Under the pieces are notes generated by a model that saw only the letters and a list, made by a program, of their open reading frames with translations, did not search any database and had not been told where the DNA came from. Positions 1 to 6,250 of a stretch of DNA of 8,740 bases are shown one piece after another (within the stretch, counting starts at the first letter, position 1; the number at the start of each line of letters is the position of its first letter). The position numbers and the translations under genes were made by a program. Source of the stretch: a bacterium (GTDB lineage: Bacteria; Zhuqueibacterota; Zhuqueibacteria; Thermofontimicrobiales; Thermofontimicrobiaceae); contig DSAU01000435.1 in assembly GCA_011046315.1 (NCBI GenBank), forward strand, positions 1 through 8,740, given 5' to 3'.

Positions 1-1
1 A

Positions 2-190
2 ATACAAACCATATATGATCTGATCGGATTAATCAGGGACAGCCAGGGAACGCGATCGCTCAATCACTTTTTAAGGCTGTTTAATGAGATCACCGGAATT
101 TCGGTTAAAGTCATCAACAGCTGCGGTGAAATAGTATATCAAACTCCCAATCCCGTGCAAGCTCGTTTTCCCTGCCATGTCATCGATTAG
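2..190 (+). CDS. 3' end of an unidentified protein, possibly PocR-like sensory domain fragment
   Basis: An open frame enters from the left edge and ends at a TAG at 188-190, leaving 62 residues. I do not recognise it with certainty. The stretch around LFNEITGISVKVINSCGEIV, followed by FPCHVID, resembles the start of a PocR-type ligand-binding domain: a helix, then a 'TG(I/L)SV...DxxGE' strand-turn-strand, then a cysteine. A real PocR domain would continue for another hundred or so residues, yet the frame stops at once. If the resemblance is right this is a broken gene; otherwise it is simply the C-terminus of something else. It runs in the same direction as the genes that follow, about 170 bases before the next one. 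With the upstream part missing, both the frame and the family are uncertain. Confidence 0.3.
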   Translation: MQTIYDLIGLIRDSQGTRSLNHFLRLFNEITGISVKVINSCGEIVYQTPNPVQARFPCHVID

Positions 191-311
191 ACAGCATTTC
201 GCTCATTTAATTCATGCCGATGGATACGCCGAGGATTTTGTCGTTGCTGTTGATGTTGTGAAAAAAATGCTTGCTCTTGGATATCATCGGATTATATTTG
301 TTAGGCGCTAA
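177..311 (+). pseudogene. Short overlapping frame, possible gene remnant
   Basis: A 44-residue frame from ATG 177 to TAA 309-311 overlaps the end of the preceding frame by 14 bases in another register. Its second half, EDFVVAVDVVKKMLALGYHR followed by IIFV, is reminiscent of the 'A..A...LL.LGHRRIAFI' segment of LacI-type sugar-sensing domains, an amphipathic helix leading into a hydrophobic strand. No ribosome-binding site precedes the ATG, so it is unlikely to be translated as a separate protein. It may be debris of a regulator gene whose other parts are lost, or chance. The resemblance rests on about 20 residues only. No other gene is visible between 191 and 361. Confidence 0.15.
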
Positions 312-361
312 AGCTCAGTGAATCATTCCAACGAATAACCAGGAAGGGCAGAAAAAGGATT

Positions 362-2341
362 ATGAAAAGTCGTATTACTACCAGTTTAGCCAATTTTTTT
401 AAGCGCCTGCTTCGTATTAGAGCTTGCCACCTGAAGATTTTTTTATTGCTTACGCTCTTTAGCGTAACGCACTGTAAGTTCGATCAAATCGAGCAGCCCG
501 GCCATGCCCACGCCGGTGAAGTGATCGAGATCAGGGTCACTATTTCCGATAATATTGACGAGACTACCAACCCTCACAAAGGTGTGTTATGTGTTCTGGT
601 TCCCGAAGATTGGGCTTTTGTTTCTGCGAATTATTTCAGTACAATCGGAAACGGCGAGATGCAATATTCTTCGGAGTGGGCAGATTCAGCCGAGGCGTGC
701 TACCCTGCTGCTGACTTTGACGGCAGGATGAAATGGATCGCACTGATTTCCGATACCGGCTATACATATCAGAACAACCCACAGGTGTTGGTAGAGCTTA
801 AGCTTCGAGTTGGTTATTCTGAAGGGTGCTTTGGCCTGGCATATCTGGCAACCAAAGCCACCCGCGATTTGATCTGTACTAACTGGTCTCCTTTCTCCTT
901 TCCTCACTGGATTGGAGTCCCACAAGAGTGCGACTCCAGCGAAAGCTATCAGGCAAAGTCTGCTCCAGAATGGGATTCGCTTTTTAATCGCAGCTCCGGA
1001 TGGACCGGAAGCGACGCTGCCTATTCGATTCCATTATCCGGGTACGATGCGCCTTCCGCTCAAATGGATGAAAAGACGCTGTTTGTCTTCGGCGATACCT
1101 TTGTTGGTGAAGTGGATAGCTTAAATCATCGCCGCAATACCGTAATGATTCGGAATAGTTATGGCATACTTCATGGAAAAAAACCTCACAAAGAAAAGAT
1201 AGATTTTTTTTGGAAATTGAATGATCAGGGCAAACCTGCATCGGTCTTTGAAGCAGATACACCACAATCCAATCCCGGAGATTGGATCTGGCCCATGGAT
1301 GGAATTTGTTTGAATGACCGGATTTATGTCTTTGGTTTACGCTTGCAATCCGGGGCAACAATTTTTGAGGTGGTGGCAACGACGCTCATCAGTTTTGAGT
1401 TTGATTCAACCGGAAATTTATTCAACTATCAACACATCGATGCGCCAATCTATTATTACGATATAACGCGGCAGGCTGAAACTGTTCTGGGACAGGCTGT
1501 AATGGTGATGACAGAATCGTCTGGCAATCCTTTTCCAGATGGATATATCTACATTTACGGTCCTCGCAGTTTGTTTGGAAAAAAGGAACTGGTAGCTGCC
1601 CGGGTTTTGCCAGAAGATATCGAAAATTTTTCTCAATGGACCTTCTGGGACGGAGACGGCTGGGTCGCAGATATCACTGCCTGTCAAACGATCACCGATG
1701 GCATTTCTCAGGAGTTCAGCGTTAGTCCGCTTCAAGATGGCAGATTTCTGCTGGTTTTTGAAAGCGGCGGCAAGGTCGGTGTTCGTTTTGGAGAATCGCC
1801 GGTGGGACCGTTTGGAGTTCAATACATGGTCTATGATTGCCCCGAATTGAATGAAAACCCCAACATTTTTGTCTATAACGCCAAAGCCCATCCTCATCTG
1901 TCCACCTGGGACGAAATGTTAATCAGTTATAACGTCAATTCCTGGGATTGGTGGGACTTATTGAGCAATGCGGATATTTATCGTCCGCGCTTTGTTAAGT
2001 TAAACATAACAGGTAAAACTTCGCCAGTAAAAATGAAATATAATCATATTATTCCCCCAATCGATGGTACGTTAATGAATTATCCTAATCCCTTCAACTC
2101 TTTAACACAGATTCGTTTTTCATTGAAAGAGCGCAAACAGGTGAATCTGTCGATATATAATATTCTGGGAGAAAGGGTGATCACGCTGATCCAAAATGAA
2201 TCACTGTCACCAGGAGTACATACAGTTTTGTGGAATTGTAAAGATTTGCATGGAAGCTCAGTTGCTTCGGGGATTTATTTTTATCGCTTGCAATTTAATG
2301 ATGGCGGGGTGTATATTAGCAAAATGGCGCTTTTGGAGTAG
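362..2341 (+). CDS. Exported DUF4185/DUF5005-like beta-propeller protein with T9SS C-terminal sorting domain
   Basis: This 659-residue exported protein probably acts on or binds a polysaccharide outside the cell. Residues 1-40 form a long signal sequence (basic n-region, then LKIFLLLTLFSV); C38 in VTHC is a poor lipobox. Residues 50-190 look like an Ig/cohesin-like beta domain rich in cysteines. Residues 205-550 resemble DUF4185/DUF5005 five-bladed propellers: GWTGSDAAYSIPL (213-225), FVFGDTF (241-247), DGI (313-315), YIYGPR (397-402) and YNAKAHPHLS (505-514). Some DUF4185 members are endo-D-arabinanases (GH183), but that substrate cannot be assumed here. D218, D245, D313 and E451 are conserved-looking acidic candidates, by inference only. 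Residues 571-659 (NYPNPFN..., ending SKMALLE) are a type A T9SS sorting domain, so export and surface attachment or release are expected. ATG 362 is preceded by AAAGGA at 354-359 and AGGAAGG at 341-347. The GH106-type gene follows 45 bases downstream. Confidence 0.85.
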   Translation: MKSRITTSLANFFKRLLRIRACHLKIFLLLTLFSVTHCKFDQIEQPGHAHAGEVIEIRVTISDNIDETTNPHKGVLCVLVPEDWAFVSANYFSTIGNGEMQYSSEWADSAEACYPAADFDGRMKWIALISDTGYTYQNNPQVLVELKLRVGYSEGCFGLAYLATKATRDLICTNWSPFSFPHWIGVPQECDSSESYQAKSAPEWDSLFNRSSGWTGSDAAYSIPLSGYDAPSAQMDEKTLFVFGDTFVGEVDSLNHRRNTVMIRNSYGILHGKKPHKEKIDFFWKLNDQGKPASVFEADTPQSNPGDWIWPMDGICLNDRIYVFGLRLQSGATIFEVVATTLISFEFDSTGNLFNYQHIDAPIYYYDITRQAETVLGQAVMVMTESSGNPFPDGYIYIYGPRSLFGKKELVAARVLPEDIENFSQWTFWDGDGWVADITACQTITDGISQEFSVSPLQDGRFLLVFESGGKVGVRFGESPVGPFGVQYMVYDCPELNENPNIFVYNAKAHPHLSTWDEMLISYNVNSWDWWDLLSNADIYRPRFVKLNITGKTSPVKMKYNHIIPPIDGTLMNYPNPFNSLTQIRFSLKERKQVNLSIYNILGERVITLIQNESLSPGVHTVLWNCKDLHGSSVASGIYFYRLQFNDGGVYISKMALLE

Positions 2342-2343
2342 CC

Positions 2344-2360
2344 CCTGCCCGTAATGCAGG
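2344..2360. repeat. Small inverted repeat between genes
   Basis: CCTGC at 2344-2348 pairs with GCAGG at 2356-2360 around a 7-base loop, directly after the stop codon of the propeller gene. No T-tract follows, so it is not a typical intrinsic terminator. It would bury the in-frame ATG at 2354, which argues for a later start of the next gene. It may be chance. Confidence 0.25.
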
Positions 2361-2386
2361 TGCAATCCATAAGCGGAATTATTAAC

Positions 2387-4471
2387 ATGAAATTTTATCT
2401 TGATCGAATAGAAATGGGCATCCAATCCCCTCGCAAAAACTCGAATTACATCGGACTGCTGTTTTTACTCATCTGGTTGCTATCGTTTTCTGAAAGTGCA
2501 TCCGCCAGTGTAACGGCTGGAAGTCTATACAACCATTTCCAAAACCCACCCGCTAAATTCCTGCCGGTTGTTTACTGGTTCTGGAACGGAGAAATCAGCC
2601 AGCAGGGTATTCGGGAACAACTTGAGCTTATCAAACACAGTGGCACGGTGAGGGGCGTTGTTATTATGGCATGGGAGGGACTGAGGCTTGATTATCTCTC
2701 TGAAGACTGGTTCCAAAAAGTCAGCTATGCCTGCAGCGTGGCAAAGCAACTGGGTTTGAAGGTCTGGCTGTACGATGAAATCCGTTGGCCCAGCGGATAT
2801 GCCGGGGGAAAAGTTCTGGAGATGAAACCGGAGCTGTATGCGCGCTGTCTGGCGCGAGAAGAGCATCGACGGTCCGGTTCTGACAGCTTATCGTTATCGA
2901 TTCCGCCAACAACTGTTGCCGTGGTGGTTGCGAAAATAGCAGATCAAGACCGACTGGATGGCAGCAGTTTAACCGACATGACATCGCATTGTCAGCAGGA
3001 TAAATTTGTCTGGTATGCGCCAGAGGGAAACTGGTCGGTTAACATTTTTTATCAAGATTCCTGTCAGTTTCAACCGACATTTTTAGGTGAAAAATATGTC
3101 GATCTGCTGAATCCCGAACTCGCAAGAACATTTATAAATATCACCCATGAACAATACTTCCAGCGTATGCCAGAGTTTTTCGGTAATGTGATCGAGGCAA
3201 TTATCACGGATGAACCTGGTTTTTATTGCAACCTCAAACTATTTAATTTGAATCCGGAGACTATCCCCTATACTCCGTTACTTTTTTCAAAATATATCGA
3301 GAAAAATGGATACGATCTGAAACCATTTCTGCCGGCGTTGTGGTGTGATATTGGAGAGAAGACCATTGCCATTCGCACCGATTTTTATGAATTCATTGCC
3401 TGGCTGTTTCAGCAATCCTATTTAAAGCCGCTTCAGGATTGGTGTGGGCAACATAACATCGCGCTCAACATCCAACCTGCGCACGAGGAAACCATGAAGC
3501 ATTCGACAATCATGCAGGGCGATTATTTCAAAGTTATGGCATATTCCGATCTTTATGGCGGCGACGAAGTTTACAACTGGGATAAATCAGCAATAACTCC
3601 TTTGCTCATCACATCGGCTGCTCATGCGGCAGGGAAAAGAGATGCTTATTGTGAAACTTTTGCAGCTTATGGCTGGGATTTATCGCTGGAAAAAATGAAG
3701 GCCATCACCGATTGGCTGTTCGTGCGCGGCGTGAATCAATTGCAGCTTAGTGCGTTTTATTATGCCATGAACGATGGCTCCTGGCGAATGGAAGTACCGC
3801 CGTCGTTATTTATCCAAAACACTCTGTGGCAATATCTGCCCAAATTTACCGACTATATCCGGCGATTGTCGTTAGTGCTCAGCTCCAGTCAGCCCATCAC
3901 AAAGATTGCAATAATTCGCCCCAATAATACCGTGCGCGCACGGCTCAGTTTACTGGATGAGACATTGGCGGATGAAATCGATCAGCGTTTTATTCAGCTA
4001 TCCAATGAATTGTTTAACAGACAGGTTTATTTCCTTTATCTGGATGAAGAAACACTGATTCAACAAACAGCTTTGCACTCAGCTAGCGATGTTCCTTATT
4101 TGCAATTGGTTGATGGCGATGAACAGCATCGATTTGAACTGCTCATTCTTCCGGATGCGGAAGTTTTGCATGAGTCATCGTACGAGAGAATTCGTCAGTT
4201 TTTTCAGAATGGCGGTGCGGTTTTGGCGTTTGGGGAAAGGCTCAACTATCTAAAAACAGATAAGGGGATGGTTCAACAATTTTATGCATCCGGGTTGGCG
4301 GCTGAAAAGAAATATTATGGGGATTGGATTTATAATGATGTTGATTCGTTAGCTGCTCTAATCCACCAACGGATTGTTCCGGATGTAATCGTATCGCCGT
4401 CCTCGCCTCAAATTCATTATATCCATACAACCGGTGTTAATGAAGATTTTTTCTTTGTTGCCAAAATATGA
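2387..4471 (+). CDS. GH106-type (alpha-L-rhamnosidase-like) glycoside hydrolase, C-terminally truncated by a frame break
   Basis: This exported hydrolase would be expected to remove alpha-L-rhamnose or a related sugar from a glycan. From M2387 it has 694 residues. The signal peptide has the core YIGLLFLLIWLLSFS and ends around SASA. GH106-like hallmarks follow: PPAKFLPVVYWFWNGEISQQ with GIREQL, then WEGLRLDYLSEDW, then LGLKVWLYDEIRWPSGYAGG. Later come ITDEPGFY (283-290 counting from ATG 2354) and DAYCETFAAYG (430-440); E287 and E434 are the likely catalytic pair by position, which is inference. Residues about 515-630 form a Rossmann/GATase-like middle domain (ELLILPDAEVL, FFQNGGAVLAFGE). The frame ends just after EDFFFVAKI, where family members continue for hundreds of residues; the remainder lies at 4434-4769. 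ATG 2387 has a weak AGCGGA upstream; 2414 gives a shorter signal peptide and is equally possible, while 2354 lies in a hairpin. A TIM-barrel-only product may be unstable. Confidence 0.8.
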   Translation: MKFYLDRIEMGIQSPRKNSNYIGLLFLLIWLLSFSESASASVTAGSLYNHFQNPPAKFLPVVYWFWNGEISQQGIREQLELIKHSGTVRGVVIMAWEGLRLDYLSEDWFQKVSYACSVAKQLGLKVWLYDEIRWPSGYAGGKVLEMKPELYARCLAREEHRRSGSDSLSLSIPPTTVAVVVAKIADQDRLDGSSLTDMTSHCQQDKFVWYAPEGNWSVNIFYQDSCQFQPTFLGEKYVDLLNPELARTFINITHEQYFQRMPEFFGNVIEAIITDEPGFYCNLKLFNLNPETIPYTPLLFSKYIEKNGYDLKPFLPALWCDIGEKTIAIRTDFYEFIAWLFQQSYLKPLQDWCGQHNIALNIQPAHEETMKHSTIMQGDYFKVMAYSDLYGGDEVYNWDKSAITPLLITSAAHAAGKRDAYCETFAAYGWDLSLEKMKAITDWLFVRGVNQLQLSAFYYAMNDGSWRMEVPPSLFIQNTLWQYLPKFTDYIRRLSLVLSSSQPITKIAIIRPNNTVRARLSLLDETLADEIDQRFIQLSNELFNRQVYFLYLDEETLIQQTALHSASDVPYLQLVDGDEQHRFELLILPDAEVLHESSYERIRQFFQNGGAVLAFGERLNYLKTDKGMVQQFYASGLAAEKKYYGDWIYNDVDSLAALIHQRIVPDVIVSPSSPQIHYIHTTGVNEDFFFVAKI

Positions 4472-4769
4472 TAAATACAGGTTGATCGTTTCGCAAGTTC
4501 GGGATGTTGCAGAAGTCTGGGTGAACGGGTATAATGCTGGTGTTCGCTGCTGGCAGCCTTACCATTTTGACATTTCAGAACATGTCCAACTCGGCAAAAA
4601 TCGTCTCGAAATCAAAGTGACCAATACTCCGGGAAATCAATATGTGCTGAAAAAACAGGACTACATTTTTTCTGAAAATTGGGGAAAAGTCGTCGAGTCC
4701 GGAATTTTAGGCGATGTTTACATTCAGGCTTATAACACGTACACTGTTAAATTTGTTGATGAAAAGTAG
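4434..4769 (+). pseudogene. C-terminal beta-sandwich fragment of the broken GH106-type gene
   Basis: From about 4467 this frame encodes the end of a GH106/GH2-style carbohydrate-binding jelly roll: YRLIVSQVRDVAEVWVNG, then WQPYHFDISEH, LGKNRLEIKVTNTPGNQY, and SGILGDVYIQAY. In the family this pattern (LDLG.V...AEVWVNG...PY..DIT..L..G.N.LEI.VTN...SG.LGPV) closes the protein. The frame is shifted by +1 from the upstream hydrolase and overlaps it by 38 bases. Its nominal GTG start at 4434 lies inside sequence that is clearly coding in the other frame, so it has no credible start of its own. The first half of the jelly roll and the linker before it, perhaps 150-200 residues, are absent. I read it as the detached tail of a gene that suffered a deletion. 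Independent translation by re-initiation cannot be excluded but would give an incomplete fold. Confidence 0.75.
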
Positions 4770-4774
4770 GCTAC

Positions 4775-4804
4775 TGGAGATTGCTCGTTTTTTTGAACTA
4801 TAAT
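4775..4804 (+). promoter_or_regulatory. Candidate promoter before the HAD gene
   Basis: An exact TATAAT at 4799-4804 lies 18 bases after TGGAGA (4775-4780, four of six matches to TTGACA). It stands 22 bases before the ATG of the HAD gene, which would leave a very short leader without a clear Shine-Dalgarno. FCB bacteria often use a different consensus (TTG and TAnnTTTG), so this sigma70-style match in AT-rich sequence is only suggestive. Confidence 0.25.
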
Positions 4805-4826
4805 TGCATTAAAAATGAGTTTATAA

Positions 4827-6233
4827 ATGAAACATGAAGATGGGAAAAACAGCTTTTCATCTCCGGAACCATTGTCCCTGATCAAAGAATGGGGCGATGA
4901 TATTGTTCTGATCGAAAACCCGAATTACATTTACGCCCGATACGATATCTGCCCGCTGGCGCCGAAAATTCAAAATGCGAGAGATGGTATCGTTGCTATT
5001 GTTCAGGACATGGACGGGACAACCACCACCACTGAGGGCTTATGTTTGCATTCATTGGAAAACATGGTCAGACAATATACAGGAAGGTTGACTGCTCAGG
5101 ATTGGAAAGGATTGGATCCCAATCAGGATTATCCGTATATAATCGGTAATAGCACCACCCGGCATGTAGAGTACCTGATTGGCGCTTATGAATCGTCCGT
5201 GCGACTGGATTGTTTTCAAAAGGCTTATTTGAAAGCGTCGCTGCTATCGATCGCGTTCGGCAGGGATGAAATGAGAAGACGGGAAGTGCTCTCCAATTTA
5301 AAACATTTTGAATTGAGCGAATTGCTGGATGATCATCGTGTTCGCAGTTTCATCATGACAGCAGCAAATGCAAATCAAATCTTTTTTCCCGAACAGTTGG
5401 AAACAGAGCTTCAGAAATGGGCTAATTTGATTTGTTTTAAATCGTTTGCCGATCGAGTGCGTGCCGCTATCGACATCTATTACCAGCGCTATCATGAGAT
5501 ACTGTTTTACATCGAGCATCATGATTACGATGCCATTAAAGCAGCGCTACCGATCGATTCCGAACGTCTGATTGAACCGATGCCTGGCGTGGCAATAATG
5601 TTGGCGCTGGTGAAAGGATGGCTGGGGCGCGAGCTCGATGTTTTTGCTGATGAGTTGATTCAATCGATAGTCGAGCAACCGCTGATCAAGTATCAATCCG
5701 AAAATTTTACTAACGCTGCGGACAGGTTACAGCGGGTCGGCAGATATTTTGAACAAAATCCTGTACGGATTGCTGTGGTGACTTCATCCATTGCTTATGA
5801 GGCTAAAATTGTTCTGAAAGAAGTTTTTCGGACGATGTGCGCGCAAATTCAGGATTGGAAAATCAAAGCCGAAAAAAAAGAGCGGTTGTTGCAAAAATTC
5901 AGCGATCACAATCTGGTTTTTGACGAAGTAATAACAGCTTCAGATTCCAGCGAAATTCGGTTGAAGCCTCATCGCGATTTGTATTCTCTCGCATTGCATC
6001 GTCTGGGCATTGCAAAAGATGACTTCGACAAAGTGGTTGGGTTTGAGGATTCTGAATCAGGCGTGATCGCGATTCGCGCAGCAGGAGTTGGCTTGTGTGT
6101 CGCTGTACCGTTTGCCGATACTCGAAGCCATCGTCTACAAAATGCAAGCTATATTCTTTACGGCGGTTTGCCGGAAGCTATGGTTGTACATCAGTTATTC
6201 TTAAATGAAAACACATTAAAACAGATCAATTAA
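4827..6233 (+). CDS. HAD-superfamily phosphatase/phosphomutase with large insertions
   Basis: This cytoplasmic, signal-less protein of 468 residues carries all four HAD motifs: motif I QDMDGTTTTTE (60-70; nucleophile D61, acid/base D63), motif II AVVTSS (316-321), motif III K380 in IRLKPH, and motif IV VGFEDSESGV (404-413; E407, D408 for Mg2+). The order and the GFEDSxSG signature match the beta-phosphoglucomutase/phosphoglycolate phosphatase branch, so a sugar phosphate is the likely substrate. It is about twice the usual 220 residues. A 55-residue N-terminal extension precedes motif I, the helical cap between motif I and PMPGV (251-255) is about 180 residues, and a further insertion of roughly 45 residues separates PMPGV from motif II. 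Another helical stretch follows motif II. ATG 4827 has no strong ribosome-binding site. The receptor gene starts 17 bases after its stop, so the two are probably co-transcribed. A role in processing the imported sugar is inference from context. Confidence 0.82.
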   Translation: MKHEDGKNSFSSPEPLSLIKEWGDDIVLIENPNYIYARYDICPLAPKIQNARDGIVAIVQDMDGTTTTTEGLCLHSLENMVRQYTGRLTAQDWKGLDPNQDYPYIIGNSTTRHVEYLIGAYESSVRLDCFQKAYLKASLLSIAFGRDEMRRREVLSNLKHFELSELLDDHRVRSFIMTAANANQIFFPEQLETELQKWANLICFKSFADRVRAAIDIYYQRYHEILFYIEHHDYDAIKAALPIDSERLIEPMPGVAIMLALVKGWLGRELDVFADELIQSIVEQPLIKYQSENFTNAADRLQRVGRYFEQNPVRIAVVTSSIAYEAKIVLKEVFRTMCAQIQDWKIKAEKKERLLQKFSDHNLVFDEVITASDSSEIRLKPHRDLYSLALHRLGIAKDDFDKVVGFEDSESGVIAIRAAGVGLCVAVPFADTRSHRLQNASYILYGGLPEAMVVHQLFLNENTLKQIN

Positions 6234-6237
6234 TTCG

Positions 6238-6243
6238 AGGAGG
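6238..6243 (+). promoter_or_regulatory. Shine-Dalgarno deciding the receptor start
   Basis: A perfect AGGAGG sits 7 bases before ATG 6251 but only 1 base before ATG 6245 in the same frame. The spacing favours 6251 as the start of the TonB-dependent receptor. It is the strongest ribosome-binding site in the window. Confidence 0.7.
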
Positions 6244-6250
6244 GATGGCT

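Noticed and set aside
984..1897. Minus-strand open frames opposite the propeller gene (984-1379 and 1418-1897)
   Set aside because: They lie wholly inside a well-supported gene, show no family motifs and have compositions typical of antisense shadows.
2354..2386. ATG 2354 as the start of the hydrolase
   Set aside because: It has no ribosome-binding site, sits in a small hairpin right after the previous stop, and would add a long non-signal extension before the signal peptide.
4446..4453. A run of six T at the end of the hydrolase frame as a programmed frameshift site
   Set aside because: The native-looking upstream frame continues past the run (FFVAK), and the domain expected between the two halves is missing. 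Slippage at the T run would not restore a normal protein.
4761..4794. Possible terminator: GTAGGCTAC followed later by seven T
   Set aside because: The near-palindrome has only a one-base loop and lies about 15 bases away from the T-run, so no stable stem directly precedes the T-tract.
6245..6250. ATG 6245 as the start of the receptor
   Set aside because: Only one base separates it from the AGGAGG, too close for normal initiation; ATG 6251 has ideal spacing.
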